Positions 55,452 through 64,000 of a DNA stretch of 64,000 nucleotides are shown in pieces. The stretch's first letter is position 1; each line of letters opens with the position of its first letter. Source of the stretch: an uncultured Burkholderiales bacterium (lineage in GTDB: Bacteria; Pseudomonadota; Gammaproteobacteria; Burkholderiales; Burkholderiaceae_C); the NCBI GenBank assembly GCA_903887325.1, contig CAISPG010000078.1, forward strand, positions 1 to 64,000, read 5' to 3'. The notes beneath the pieces are model-generated. The model was not told the DNA's origin. It did not search any database and saw nothing but the letters and a program-made list of their open reading frames with translations. The translations under genes were made by a program, and so were the position numbers.

Positions 55452-55898
55452 TTACTGGGACAGTTTTTGAGCTTCCTCGATTTGCGATTCAAAGTAGCGC
55501 TGAAAACCATAAGCCAGGCTGGAGAGCAGGGCGGTGGTGCCCAGCATCAGCGACAGCACCAGTGCACCCACAGTCAACCAGTTGGTGTTGCCGCCTTGGG
55601 TCTCTGCGTCTGCGGCGGGGTTGTAGTTGGTGTTCCAGTTGGCGGCGGACATCAAACCCCAGTAAATGGTGTGCATGGCACTGACGGCGATGGAGATGCC
55701 AAGCAAGGGCGCAAGCCACCAACTTAAGGGGTCGTCCAACCCGAACGATTGGGCGCGCTCAAAGCCGTAAATACCCAACAGGCTCATCAATATCTGCGAC
55801 CAGGCTATCGAGTCGCGCAGTCCGAACATATAAAAGCGTGCCAGGCCCAGGGGCCCGCCGATCAGACTGAGCCAACACACCAGAGTTTTGTTTTTCAT
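55452..55898 (-). CDS. TM2-like membrane protein of unknown function
   Basis: A 148-residue protein from the ATG at 55898 (MKNKTLVCWLSLIGGPLGLARFYM), with four or five hydrophobic segments. The first resembles TM2 domains. Function unknown. Convergent with folK. Confidence 0.65.
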   Translation of the reverse strand: MKNKTLVCWLSLIGGPLGLARFYMFGLRDSIAWSQILMSLLGIYGFERAQSFGLDDPLSWWLAPLLGISIAVSAMHTIYWGLMSAANWNTNYNPAADAETQGGNTNWLTVGALVLSLMLGTTALLSSLAYGFQRYFESQIEEAQKLSQ

Positions 55899-55973
55899 GC
55901 GCGGATTATCCGCTGGCGACATTGGCATGTTCGCGGTCTGACACATAACAGCAGTTCAGCTGATGGCCTTGGC

Positions 55974-56507
55974 TCATGAAGGATCGCAGCTTTGGCCCGG
56001 CCCCAGCGCTCTTTGCATCAGCACCGTGTCCAGCCAGCGTCCGTGTTTCCAGCCGCTGGCTTTGAGTAAACCGGCGTGGCTGAATCCCAGTCGCGCATGC
56101 AAAGCGATGGACCCCGAGTTGGCCGAGTCGCCGATCACTGCCAGCATTTGGCGGATACCGGCTTGTTCGCACAGGCCTATCAGTTCGGCCAGTAAGGCCG
56201 CGCCCAGACCTTGGGCAGTGTGTTGCGGGTGTATGTAAACCGAGTCTTCAACCAGGTAGCGAAAGCCCGGGCGCGGTCTGAACTGACCGGCATAAGCAAA
56301 ACCCAGTACCTCTTCGCCCCGACACGCAACCAGCCAGGGCAGGCCGAGTTGCACCACATTCGCATGGCGTTGCGACATATCTTGAACCGAAGGCGGATCG
56401 AGCTCAAAAGTCCCGCTGCCATGATTCACATGGTGGGCGTAAATGGCGGTGACCGCATGTATATCGGCGGGCTGGCAAAGGCGGATTCCGGCTGTTTGAG
56501 GGTTCAT
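55974..56507 (-). CDS. GNAT N-acetyltransferase, phosphinothricin acetyltransferase-like
   Basis: A 177-residue acetyltransferase. Residues include RLCQPADIHAVTAIYAHHVNHGSGTFELDPPS, the acetyl-CoA loop HPQHTAQGLGAALLAELIGLCE and a C-terminal GFSHAGLLKASGWKHGRWLDTVLMQR, all typical of the PAT/MnaT group. The natural substrate may be methionine derivatives or similar amino acids. Divergent from rpsP. Confidence 0.87.
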   Translation of the reverse strand: MNPQTAGIRLCQPADIHAVTAIYAHHVNHGSGTFELDPPSVQDMSQRHANVVQLGLPWLVACRGEEVLGFAYAGQFRPRPGFRYLVEDSVYIHPQHTAQGLGAALLAELIGLCEQAGIRQMLAVIGDSANSGSIALHARLGFSHAGLLKASGWKHGRWLDTVLMQRALGPGQSCDPS

Positions 56508-56526
56508 GGCGGCGGCAGTCTATAAT
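56496..56526 (+). promoter_or_regulatory. Promoter for the rpsP-rimM-trmD genes
   Basis: A consensus TATAAT at 56521-56526 is preceded by TTGAGG at 56496-56501. The 19-base spacer is longer than ideal. The start of transcription would be near 56533, giving a leader of roughly 75 bases before rpsP. Confidence 0.5.
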
Positions 56527-56609
56527 GACAGGCTTTTCAGCGAGCGCTGGCCGGGTGGTCAAGTCGCGTGTCTCATCGCTGAATCAAAGACTGCACCCAA
56601 GGATAAACC

Positions 56610-56861
56610 ATGGTCGTCATCCGACTTTCCCGAGGCGGCGCAAAAGCCCGTCCGTTTTTCAATATCGTCGTCGCTGACAAGCGCGTTCGCCGTGATGGCC
56701 GTTTCATCGAGCGTATCGGGTTTTACAACCCCATCGCCGCCGGTGGCGAAGAAGGCCTGCGCATCGCGCAAGATCGTCTGAGCTACTGGGTCGGTGTCGG
56801 CGCACAAACATCGCCTACCGTCGACCGCCTGATCAAACAAGCCGGCAAAAAAGCCGCTTAA
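56610..56861 (+). CDS. rpsP: 30S ribosomal protein S16
   Basis: An 83-residue protein beginning [21 protein letters not shown], with [15 protein letters not shown]. First gene of the conserved rpsP-rimM-trmD-rplS group. Confidence 0.98.
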   Translation: MVVIRLSRGGAKARPFFNIVVADKRVRRDGRFIERIGFYNPIAAGGEEGLRIAQDRLSYWVGVGAQTSPTVDRLIKQAGKKAA

Positions 56862-56869
56862 TTCATCCT

Positions 56870-57442
56870 ATGTTGCCCGCCTGGGAGCCTGCTGAATTAC
56901 CAGCGGACGCTGTCGAAGTCGGGCGCATTCTGGATGCCTGGGGACTCAAAGGCTGGTTCAAAGTCTTGCCCCACAGCGCCTCACCAGAGGCGCTTTTTTC
57001 TTCCAAACGCTGGTTTTTACAACCGAACGAGCGTGGTGCCTCGCCTTTCAAAGGCACGGTGCTCATGCCGATTCGCGAGGCCAAAGAGCACGGTGACTCG
57101 GTGGTGGCTTGCCCCATGGAAACCATAGACCGTGACGTCGCCGAGAGCCTCAAGGGCGCGCGCATATTCGTGCCGCGTTCCTCATTTCCGTCTACCCAAG
57201 AAGACGAGTTTTACTGGGTGGATTTGATAGGCTTGTCGGTGCGCAACCGCGAAGGCTTGGATCTGGGAACAGTCAGCGAATTGATGTCCACTGGCCCGCA
57301 AACCGTGCTGGTTCTCACCCAGCCCAACCCGGACGATCCGGCCAAACCGCTGGAGCGCATGATCCCGTTTGTCAGCGCGTATGTGGACAAAGTGGATATG
57401 ACCGCTCGACTGATCCTGGTCGATTGGCAGGCGGATTATTAA
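56870..57442 (+). CDS. rimM: Ribosome maturation factor RimM
   Basis: Assists maturation of the 30S head and binds S19. The 190 residues include VGRILDAWGLKGWFKVLPHS, the PRC-barrel part EDEFYWVDLIGLSVRN and IPFVSAYVDKVDMTARLILVDW. It starts eight bases after rpsP and is followed by trmD. Confidence 0.96.
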   Translation: MLPAWEPAELPADAVEVGRILDAWGLKGWFKVLPHSASPEALFSSKRWFLQPNERGASPFKGTVLMPIREAKEHGDSVVACPMETIDRDVAESLKGARIFVPRSSFPSTQEDEFYWVDLIGLSVRNREGLDLGTVSELMSTGPQTVLVLTQPNPDDPAKPLERMIPFVSAYVDKVDMTARLILVDWQADY

Positions 57443-57452
57443 AGCCGTCGCC

Positions 57453-58211
57453 ATGCGCATAGACGTCATCACGCTGTTTCCCGAGATGATTGAGTCGTTC
57501 GTCGCGCAAGGTGTGACGCGCCGCGCCTACGACAGCGGGCACGTGGTTTTGAAATGCTGGAACCCGCGCGATTTCGCCGACGGCAATTACCGCCGCGTCG
57601 ACGACCGACCGTTTGGCGGCGGCCCCGGCATGGTGATGCTGGCCGAGCCGCTGGCGGCTTGTTTGGCGGCGATTCGCAGCGAGCGCCAAGACGACAGGCA
57701 CAGCGCGCCGCTGATTTATTTTTCTCCCATAGGAGAACCTCTGAACCAACATATGGTGCGTGAATCTGCCGCGTCTGTTACAGGTGCCGTGCTGTTGTGC
57801 GGACGTTATGAAGGCGTGGATCAACGCTTCATTGATACCTATGTTGACCGGCAAATCAGCCTCGGAGACTTCGTGTTGTCAGGTGGCGAATTGCCCGCCA
57901 TGGCTTGGCTGGACGCGATTGCGAGGTTGCAACCCGGCGTGCTGAACGACAGCGACAGCCACGCCCAGGACAGTTTTTCGCCGGATTTAAGCGGCCTGCT
58001 CGACAGCCCGCACTTCACTCGTCCCGAGGTGTGGCAGGGTTTGCCGGTGCCGCCCGAACTGCTGTCCGGCCACCACGCGCATATTGCGCAATGGCGGCGT
58101 GTGCAAAGTTTGCGGCTCACCGCCGCAAACCGCCCCGACTTGATCACCGAAGCCAGAAAAGCTGGGCTGCTCAGCGCCAAAGACGAGCGGATATTGGTCG
58201 ACAAGAACTGA
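57453..58211 (+). CDS. trmD: tRNA (guanine-N1-)-methyltransferase TrmD
   Basis: Methylates G37 of tRNAs, preventing frameshifts. It has 252 residues with MRIDVITLFPEMIESF, DDRPFGGGPGMVMLAEPL, LLCGRYEGVDQRFIDTYVD (knot region) and DFVLSGGELPAMAWLDAIARL. Eleven bases after rimM. Confidence 0.97.
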   Translation: MRIDVITLFPEMIESFVAQGVTRRAYDSGHVVLKCWNPRDFADGNYRRVDDRPFGGGPGMVMLAEPLAACLAAIRSERQDDRHSAPLIYFSPIGEPLNQHMVRESAASVTGAVLLCGRYEGVDQRFIDTYVDRQISLGDFVLSGGELPAMAWLDAIARLQPGVLNDSDSHAQDSFSPDLSGLLDSPHFTRPEVWQGLPVPPELLSGHHAHIAQWRRVQSLRLTAANRPDLITEARKAGLLSAKDERILVDKN

Positions 58212-58224
58212 TTTTGCAGTTGGT

Positions 58225-58230
58225 TATAAT
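58225..58230 (+). promoter_or_regulatory. -10-like TATAAT in the trmD-rplS gap
   Basis: TATAAT lies 98 bases before rplS. No good -35 hexamer at standard spacing was seen. It may give rplS an additional internal promoter. Confidence 0.35.
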
Positions 58231-58327
58231 GTTGGGCTCCGATCCTCTGAATGGCCGCCTGGTGTTTCAGCCTTTGTGCAATCACCGGCCTTTTGTGTAG
58301 CGCATCCAAGATCGAACAGAGGACCTC

Positions 58328-58720
58328 ATGAATCTCATCCAAATCCTGGAACAGGAAGAAATCGCCCGCATGGGCAAAAAAATCCCCCCGTTCGCCCCCG
58401 GCGACACCGTGGTGGTCAGCGTCAACGTGGTTGAAGGCAGCCGCAAACGTGTGCAGGCCTTTGAAGGCGTGGTGATTGCCAAGCGCAACCGTGGCATCAA
58501 CAGCAACTTCATCGTTCGCAAAATCTCCAGCGGCGAAGGCGTGGAGCGTACGTTCCAAACCTACAGCCCCTTGATCGCAGCCATTGAAATCAAACGCCGT
58601 GGCGATGTGCGCCGCGCCAAGTTGTACTATTTGCGTGAGCGCAGCGGCAAATCCGCACGTATCAAAGAAAAACTCACCGCCAAGGCCACACCGGCTTCCA
58701 AGGCAGCAGCAGCTCAGTAA
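58328..58720 (+). CDS. rplS: 50S ribosomal protein L19
   Basis: A 130-residue protein beginning [28 protein letters not shown], with [20 protein letters not shown] and [18 protein letters not shown]. It lies at the 30S-50S interface. Preceded by a 116-base leader and followed by a terminator. Confidence 0.98.
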   Translation: MNLIQILEQEEIARMGKKIPPFAPGDTVVVSVNVVEGSRKRVQAFEGVVIAKRNRGINSNFIVRKISSGEGVERTFQTYSPLIAAIEIKRRGDVRRAKLYYLRERSGKSARIKEKLTAKATPASKAAAAQ

Positions 58721-58743
58721 TTTCCAGCTGATGACTTCCGACC

Positions 58744-58776
58744 AAACCGCCCCAGTGCAAGCTGCGGCGGTTTTTT
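58744..58776 (+). terminator. Intrinsic terminator after rplS
   Basis: AAACCGCC and GGCGGTTT pair around a 14-base loop and are followed by a T-tract (TTTTTT). The NUDIX gene starts eight bases later. Confidence 0.75.
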
Positions 58777-58783
58777 ATCGACC

Positions 58784-59488
58784 ATGAGCAGCACCCCTTT
58801 TTTCTCATTCATGCAAATCCCGAAGTTTTCGCCGCACGATGCCGAGGTGTTGGGCACTGACGCTCACTTGCCGCCACTGAGCGAAAGCCGGTTAAGTCCG
58901 CTTGCTTTGCGAGATCACTTCAGCCGCCCGGGCTTGCCGCAGCCGCAGGCGGTGCACGAGCCTTCATGGTCCGGCAAACCACCCAAACCGGCATCGGTGT
59001 TGCTGGGCATAGTGACCCGATCCGAGCCCACGGTGCTGCTGACAGTGCGTACCGCGCATTTGACGTCGCACTCGGGGCAGGTGGCTTTGCCGGGCGGTCG
59101 TCAGGACGCGCAAGACGCGGATGAGGTCGCCACCGCTTTGCGCGAAGCGCAGGAAGAGGTGGGCTTGCATCCGCAGTTTGTCTCGGTGCTGGGGTGCTTG
59201 CCTTTGTACATCACCGGCACCGGTTACAAGGTGACGCCGGTGGTGGCTTTGATCGACCCGGCAATGCAATTGACGGCGAATCCGCACGAGGTGGCCGATG
59301 TGTTTGAGGTGCCATTGGCCTATTTGATGAACCCGGCCAACCACCTTCGCCACGCGCTGGAATGGCAGGGCGTCAAGCGCCAATGGATTTCCATGCCTTA
59401 TGAGGCCGGTCAGCGTGAACGCCTGATCTGGGGCGCGACGGCAGGCATGTTGCGCCATCTTTATGACTTTTTGCAGACCCCGGACTGA
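58784..59488 (+). CDS. NUDIX hydrolase, CoA pyrophosphatase-like
   Basis: A 234-residue hydrolase. The NUDIX box LPGGRQDAQDADEVATALREAQEEVGL is preceded by LLTVRTAHLTSHSGQVALPGG, the CoA-pyrophosphatase (NudL) hallmark. Hydrolysis of CoA or related nucleotides is expected. The N-terminal 60 residues are extra relative to the shortest family members. Confidence 0.88.
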   Translation: MSSTPFFSFMQIPKFSPHDAEVLGTDAHLPPLSESRLSPLALRDHFSRPGLPQPQAVHEPSWSGKPPKPASVLLGIVTRSEPTVLLTVRTAHLTSHSGQVALPGGRQDAQDADEVATALREAQEEVGLHPQFVSVLGCLPLYITGTGYKVTPVVALIDPAMQLTANPHEVADVFEVPLAYLMNPANHLRHALEWQGVKRQWISMPYEAGQRERLIWGATAGMLRHLYDFLQTPD

Positions 59489-59518
59489 AGACAGCCGCAG
59501 AGCTTCTATCATCGGGGC

Positions 59519-60490
59519 ATGAGCTTTATTGCATTACTGTTTGCCCTGTTGCTTGAGCAGGTCAGGCCGCTGGCCTCCGGTCACGGCCTGGAGCGGATGT
59601 TCACCCAATGGGCGGACTGGCTCAAAAACAACCTGGACACCGGCGATATTCGCCACGGCTGGACCACCTGGGGGCTGGCGGTCGGCCTGCCGTGTCTGTT
59701 GGTCGTGGCGGTTCACTGGTGGCTGGTTTGGTCTATGGGCTGGATCTTCGCCATGGTGTGGAGTCTGGCGGTGGTCTATGTCACGCTGGGGTTCAGGCGT
59801 TTCAGCCACCATTTCACCGGCATCCGGGATGCGCTGGCGGCAGGTGACGACATTCTGGCCAGAGAGTTATTGCGCGAATGGCAGGGCGAAGCCGATGTGA
59901 CGCTGACGCGCTCCGAGATCGTGCGTCATGTCATCGAATTTTCTGCCATAGCCGCGCACCGCCATGTTTTCGGCGTGATGGCCTGGTTCTCGCTGCTTGC
60001 TGCCCTGGGCCTCGGGCCGGCGGGGGCATTGTTGTTTCGCCTGTCCTCCTTGTTGTTCAAGGCCTGGGGCGAGCCGCCAACCCCGGCAGAAGGCGATATC
60101 AGTCACACCAGCGATGCGCTGCAACACGTGGTTGCCCGTGCCTGGTACCTGGTGGACTGGCTGCCGGCTCGTATGACGGCTTTGTCGTTTGCGGTGGTCG
60201 GCAATTTCGAGGATGCTGTGGACGCCTGGCGTCAGGAAGCCGGCAATTTCCCCGGTGCCAATGACGGCGTGGTGCTGGCCGCCACCTCGGGCGCCATCAA
60301 CGTGCGTTTAGGCGGCGCGTATTTGTCGCCGCAAGTCACCGACGAAGAAGACGACAGCATGGTTCAGCCCACCGCCGGGCGCGAGCCGCAATACACGCAT
60401 TTGCGCAGCATGGTCGGTTTGGTTTGGCGTGCAGTGGTGATGTGGATGGTGCTGCTGGCGCTGATGACTTTGGCCCGTTTGCTGGGTTGA
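59519..60490 (+). CDS. CobD/CbiB-like integral membrane protein
   Basis: A 323-residue membrane protein beginning MSFIALLFALLLEQVRPL, a start shared with the CobD/CbiB/AmpE-type family. Hydrophobic segments near residues 50-90, 145-180 and 300-320 are visible, and the middle includes RAWYLVDWLPARMTALSFAVVGNFEDAVDAWR, similar to CobD. No other cobalamin genes are here, so a role in B12 synthesis is not shown. Convergent with rsgA. Confidence 0.8.
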   Translation: MSFIALLFALLLEQVRPLASGHGLERMFTQWADWLKNNLDTGDIRHGWTTWGLAVGLPCLLVVAVHWWLVWSMGWIFAMVWSLAVVYVTLGFRRFSHHFTGIRDALAAGDDILARELLREWQGEADVTLTRSEIVRHVIEFSAIAAHRHVFGVMAWFSLLAALGLGPAGALLFRLSSLLFKAWGEPPTPAEGDISHTSDALQHVVARAWYLVDWLPARMTALSFAVVGNFEDAVDAWRQEAGNFPGANDGVVLAATSGAINVRLGGAYLSPQVTDEEDDSMVQPTAGREPQYTHLRSMVGLVWRAVVMWMVLLALMTLARLLG

Positions 60491-60501
60491 CGAACTGTCA
60501 C

Positions 60502-61395
60502 TCAATAGGTTTTAGGCGCTGACAATTCAGCAAACAGTTCGGTGAATATGGCGTAGCGACCGGCATCTATCAAACCTTCTTTCACTGCCTGACGCACGCC
60601 GCAATCCGGCTCGTGTACATGGGTGCAGTTATAAAACTTGCAGTGATCCGTAAAGCCTTTGATGTCCGGCATGCTGGCGGCCAGATCGCCGGGCGCTATG
60701 TGGTTAATCCCGAAGGCTTGAAAGCCGGGTGAATCCATCAAAGCCGTGGTCTTGAGTTCATCCACCCAGTACCAGGTTGTGCTGGTGGTCGTGTGTTTGC
60801 CGCTGTGCAAGGCTTTGGAGATGATGTTGGTGGCGGCATTGGCTTGCGGCACCAAGCGGTTGATCAAAGTGCTTTTACCGGCGCCGGATGGGCCGAGTAC
60901 CAGCGTGATGCGACCTTGCAGCGCTTCCTTCAGCTTGAGTAAATCGTCGGTCTGGTTGCGCAAACCCAATGGCAGCACCTGGCAGCCGAAATCGCGGTAG
61001 GGTTTGAGTTTGGTCCAGGCTTTTTCGAAAGGGGTGCTCAAGTCCTGCTTGTTCAAGGCAATCAGGCTGCGTATGCCTGCTTGCTCCGCCGCGATCAGGG
61101 CGCGTGCCACCTGGCTTTCGGAAAACTCAGGGTCGGCAGCGACCAGCACCAGTACCTGGTCCAGATTGGCGGCAAAGGATTTGGTACGAACATCGTCCTG
61201 GCGGTAAAACAAATTGCGCCGTGGTTCTATGGCTTCTATGCTGCCTTCGTCTTCGCTGGCCAGCCATTGCACCAGATCGCCAACCACAGCCTGGTTTTTT
61301 TTGCCGCGCGGGTGGCAGATACGCCGGTTGCCCGCACTGTCCTCGATCCACACATGCCGGCCGTGGCTGGCCACCACACGACCGGTTTGTGTCAT
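60502..61395 (-). CDS. rsgA: Ribosome small subunit GTPase RsgA
   Basis: Circularly permuted GTPase that checks 30S maturation. The 297 residues have an N-terminal OB fold (GRVVASHGRHVWIEDSAG), G4 LNKQDL before G1 GPSGAGKSTLINRL, G3 DSPGFQAFG, and a C-terminal zinc site (CKFYNCTHVHEPDCGV). It overlaps the upstream protease gene by four bases. Confidence 0.96.
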   Translation of the reverse strand: MTQTGRVVASHGRHVWIEDSAGNRRICHPRGKKNQAVVGDLVQWLASEDEGSIEAIEPRRNLFYRQDDVRTKSFAANLDQVLVLVAADPEFSESQVARALIAAEQAGIRSLIALNKQDLSTPFEKAWTKLKPYRDFGCQVLPLGLRNQTDDLLKLKEALQGRITLVLGPSGAGKSTLINRLVPQANAATNIISKALHSGKHTTTSTTWYWVDELKTTALMDSPGFQAFGINHIAPGDLAASMPDIKGFTDHCKFYNCTHVHEPDCGVRQAVKEGLIDAGRYAIFTELFAELSAPKTY

Positions 61396-62648
61396 GCAGT
61401 CAAACGTGCCAGGCGCTGCGAAGCCGGCGGGTGCGAATGGTAGAAAGCCACGTACAGCGGATCCGGTGTCAGCGTAGATGCGTTGTCCTGGTAAAGCTTG
61501 ATCAGGGCCTGTTTCAAATCTGAGGCGTTGGCATGCTGACTGGCAAACGCGTCAGCTTCAAACTCGTGCTTGCGCGAGCGTGCCGCACGCAGCGGCGTGG
61601 TGATGAACGTCAGCAAAGGCACGAACTGCATGAACAAGAGCAAGGCCAGTGCGTCGTTGGCTGACAGTGCATGGGCTTGCACGCCCAGCCCTTCGAAAAA
61701 CCACAATTGGGTAGACAGCCAGCCCAGCGCCGCCATGCCGACGAGGGTGACCAGAAAACTGCGCACCAGTGACTTGGGAATGTGGTTGAGTTTGGCGTGT
61801 CCCAATTCATGCGCCAACACGGCTTCCATTTCACCGGCATTCAAGGTTTTGAGCAGGGTATCGAAAAACACCACGCGTTTTTGTTTGCCCAGACCGGTGA
61901 AATACGCATTGGAGTGGGCCGAGCGGCGACTGCCGTCCATGACAAAAAAACCGTCCGATTTGAAACCGGTGCGTTGCATCAAATTGTTGACACGGTCTTT
62001 GAGCTCGGCGTCTTCCAGCGGTTGGAATTTGTTGAACAAGGGCATGATGAAATTCGGCGCTATCCACATGACAAACAACTGGTAAGCCACCAACAGCGCC
62101 CAGGCCAGCAGCCACCACAGGCTGCCGCCGGATTGCATCAGCTGCAGCACCGCCCAAATGAGCGGCAAACCCAGTACAGCGCCCACCAGTGTGCTTTTGA
62201 GCAAATCGCTCAGCCACAAGCCTATGGTCATGTTGTTGAAGCCGAAACGCTGTTCTAGATGGAAGGTCTGGTAGTAGGACACCGGCAGATTCAAAGCGCC
62301 GCTGACCAACATAAAGCCCGCGACCAGCAACAGTTGTTGCAGCATGCCGGCACCGACGAATTCCAGTAACCAGCCATCCAGCAAGCTCAAGCCACCCAGC
62401 AAAGTCCAGCCCAGCAACACCAACGCATCCAGCGCCAGATCCCAATGATCTAAGCGCAGTTTGGCCAGCGTGTAATCAGCGGCTTTTTGGTGGGTGGATA
62501 AGCTGATGGCATCAGCGAAGTCGGCAGGTACTTGTTCGCGGTGTTGTGCCACATGGCGAATTTGGCGGTTGGCCAGCCACAGCTTGAGCAATAAATTGAT
62601 CAACAACAAGGCTGCAAATAGCAGCGTGAAATTCATAGGTGACATCAT
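61392..62648 (-). CDS. M48-family (Ste24-like) membrane metalloprotease
   Basis: A 418-residue zinc protease from the ATG at 62648; starts at 62645 and 62636 are also possible, and the ORF-track start is 23 codons earlier. The N-terminal half has several membrane helices, and the zinc site is VLAHELGHAKLNHIPK. The following EFEADAFAS supplies the third ligand. Related to CAAX prenyl protease 1; in bacteria such enzymes act in membrane protein quality control. Coupled to rsgA. Confidence 0.9.
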   Translation of the reverse strand: MMSPMNFTLLFAALLLINLLLKLWLANRQIRHVAQHREQVPADFADAISLSTHQKAADYTLAKLRLDHWDLALDALVLLGWTLLGGLSLLDGWLLEFVGAGMLQQLLLVAGFMLVSGALNLPVSYYQTFHLEQRFGFNNMTIGLWLSDLLKSTLVGAVLGLPLIWAVLQLMQSGGSLWWLLAWALLVAYQLFVMWIAPNFIMPLFNKFQPLEDAELKDRVNNLMQRTGFKSDGFFVMDGSRRSAHSNAYFTGLGKQKRVVFFDTLLKTLNAGEMEAVLAHELGHAKLNHIPKSLVRSFLVTLVGMAALGWLSTQLWFFEGLGVQAHALSANDALALLLFMQFVPLLTFITTPLRAARSRKHEFEADAFASQHANASDLKQALIKLYQDNASTLTPDPLYVAFYHSHPPASQRLARLTA

Positions 62649-62764
62649 TTTGTGAGTGTAGGGCTTTTCAGGAACAGGCTTGAATAGAGGAACAAGCTGT
62701 CGTCGGCAAACAGGCATTTTCCTTCAAGCGCTTAGGCACTGTGCGCTTGAGGGACAATGTGAGC

Positions 62765-63355
62765 ATGAATTCAGACAACCTCACTCCCGCGTCACCAAGT
62801 GCCGCCATCCTCGGCAAAAATGACAATAACCTGGTGTGGCTGGACTGCGAAATGTCTGGACTGGACCCGGAAAAAGAACGTCTGCTGGAAATCGCCGTCG
62901 TCATCACCGGTCCGGACCTGACTCCTCGCGTCGAAGGCCCGGTGCTGGTCATCCACCAAAGCAATGAACTGCTGGCCGGTATGGATGCATGGAACAAGGG
63001 CACACACGGCAAAAGCGGATTGATTGACAAGGTGAAAGCTTCTACCCTGAACGAGGCGCAGGCAGAAGAACAGTTGATCGCCTTCATCAAACAGTACGTC
63101 AGCAAGGGCGTTGCGCCCATGTGCGGCAACACCATCGGACAGGACAGGCGTTTTCTGCTCAAGTACCTGCCAAAGCTGGAGGGCTGGTTCCATTACCGCA
63201 ATCTGGATGTCAGCACTTTGAAAGAGCTTTCCAAGCGCTGGAAACCGGAGGTTTACGCTTCATTCAAAAAACAGCAAAGCCATACCGCTCTGGCAGACGT
63301 GCACGAGTCCATCGACGAACTTGCGCATTACCGCGAGCATTTTCTGAAACTGTAA
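62765..63355 (+). CDS. orn: Oligoribonuclease Orn
   Basis: DEDDh exonuclease that degrades dinucleotides, including those from cyclic di-GMP breakdown. It has 196 residues from the ATG at 62765. [25 protein letters not shown] supplies the DxE motif, [19 protein letters not shown] and [14 protein letters not shown] the other acidic residues. The N-terminal 15 residues are not conserved. Divergent from the M48 protease gene. Confidence 0.96.
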   Translation: MNSDNLTPASPSAAILGKNDNNLVWLDCEMSGLDPEKERLLEIAVVITGPDLTPRVEGPVLVIHQSNELLAGMDAWNKGTHGKSGLIDKVKASTLNEAQAEEQLIAFIKQYVSKGVAPMCGNTIGQDRRFLLKYLPKLEGWFHYRNLDVSTLKELSKRWKPEVYASFKKQQSHTALADVHESIDELAHYREHFLKL

Positions 63356-63566
63356 GTAGTCTTATATAACTGCAACAGCATCCGCATTTCGTGCGAGAAT
63401 ACCCTGAGTTGCACTTGATGGTGCAACATTGCTACATCCTCCTCACACCTTGGGTTCATCTGAACCGCGTTGCAAAAAGTTTTGCAGCATGCTTTGTTTG
63501 AAGGTTGATGTTTTTTCCAACCTTTGAACGGAGTTGCCTCACCTTTTCAGGTGCGGGCTTTACACA
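63356..63566 (+). promoter_or_regulatory. Structured leader of the DEAD-box helicase gene
   Basis: About 210 bases without a gene. Three hairpins occur in a row: GGTTC-ATCT-GAACC (63453-63466), TGCAAA-AAGT-TTTGCA (63471-63486) and AAGGTTG...CAACCTT (63501-63524, with a T-rich loop). A TATATAA at about 63363 could be part of a promoter. Long structured leaders are common on RNA-helicase messages. Confidence 0.5.
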
Positions 63567-64000
63567 ATGGACGATTTGAATTTGCATTCCCCGGCTGACG
63601 CTATGAACGATCACGCCTCTGACACACCTGCACCGGTCATCGCCGAGACCAAGGCCGTCACCCCTAACGCTTTTGCTCAGATGGGTCTGGCCCCTGAGTT
63701 GCTCGCTGCGGTTCGTGACCTGAATTTCACAGAACCAACAAACGTACAACTGAAAGCCATTCCCCTGGCTTTGCAAGACAACGCCGACAAACCCGCCAAC
63801 GATTTGCTGGTCTCCAGCCAGACCGGCAGCGGCAAGACCGCGGCATTTTTATTGCCTGTGCTTCACACCATTCTGATTGAGCGCCAGGCGCAAGAGCAAG
63901 AAGAAGCCAAAGAATGGGCGATGAAAGTTGAACAGGCCAAGGCCAGCGGCGAAGAATTACCAAAGACGCCGCGTCGCAAAAACCCAACCGATACGCGCCA
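63567..64000 (+). CDS. DEAD-box RNA helicase, N-terminal part (cut by window edge)
   Basis: Absent from the ORF track because it runs off the end. Reading from the ATG at 63567 gives MDDLNLHSPADAMNDHASD, then a helicase core start: FAQMGLAPELLAAVRDLNF, the Q motif TEPTNVQLKAIP and the Walker A motif SSQTGSGKTAAFLLP. A charged insert (QAQEQEEAKEWAMKVEQAKASGEELPKTP) follows motif I, as seen in RhlE-like proteins of Burkholderiales. The DEAD motif lies outside the window. A second in-frame ATG is at residue 13. Confidence 0.9.
   Translation, partial: MDDLNLHSPADAMNDHASDTPAPVIAETKAVTPNAFAQMGLAPELLAAVRDLNFTEPTNVQLKAIPLALQDNADKPANDLLVSSQTGSGKTAAFLLPVLHTILIERQAQEQEEAKEWAMKVEQAKASGEELPKTPRRKNPTDTR

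Overview
The window looks like a chromosome segment of a betaproteobacterium of the order Burkholderiales, perhaps a Comamonadaceae-like freshwater lineage. This is inferred from conserved gene order (argF-argD-DUF3579-rpsT-murJ; purM/AI-2E permease/hda/HAD/pcnB/folK; rpsP-rimM-trmD-rplS; rsgA-M48 protease-orn) and from how closely the proteins follow known betaproteobacterial family members. No search was run. There are no rRNA genes, recognisable tRNA genes, CRISPR arrays, insertion sequences or prophage genes.

Region 1 (1-20.3 kb) is a urea and amide nitrogen-scavenging block. On the minus strand lie ureA, a small His-rich protein, ureB and the start of ureC. Divergent from them runs a ten-gene plus-strand cluster: a Tat-exported binding protein, two permeases and two ATPases of the urea/short-chain-amide (Urt/Fmd) ABC type, an AmiE aliphatic amidase, a NorQ/CbbQ-like AAA+ ATPase with a NorD/CbbO-like VWA protein, and the AmiC/AmiR sensor-antiterminator pair. 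The leader of this cluster holds a strong intrinsic terminator and an alternative hairpin with a six-base loop, which fits ANTAR-type (AmiR) antitermination. A second, canonical urtABCDE operon follows, behind a near-consensus sigma-54 promoter and an NtrC-like site. Similar NtrC and sigma-54 motifs sit upstream of ureA. ureD lies about 18 kb from ureA, so the urease locus is split.

Region 2 (20.3-44.5 kb) holds an unusual potassium channel with two complete voltage-sensor domains in front of one pore, followed by purine and nucleoside catabolism: an OHCU decarboxylase-allantoate amidohydrolase fusion, a glycerate kinase, a BMP-type nucleoside ABC transporter, a two-subunit molybdenum hydroxylase, an adenosine/adenine deaminase and an FAD monooxygenase. 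A VapBC-like module, a fatty acid hydroxylase, a two-component system and a TonB-dependent receptor are interspersed. Read together, nucleosides and purines could be broken down to allantoate, glyoxylate and urea. Urea would feed the urease, and glyoxylate-derived glycerate would feed the kinase.

Region 3 (44.5-64 kb) is conserved housekeeping: arginine synthesis, ribosomal proteins S20, S16 and L19, tRNA and ribosome maturation, peptidoglycan lipid flippase, purine synthesis, replication control (Hda), RNA polyadenylation, folate synthesis, oligoribonuclease and the start of a DEAD-box RNA helicase with a structured leader.
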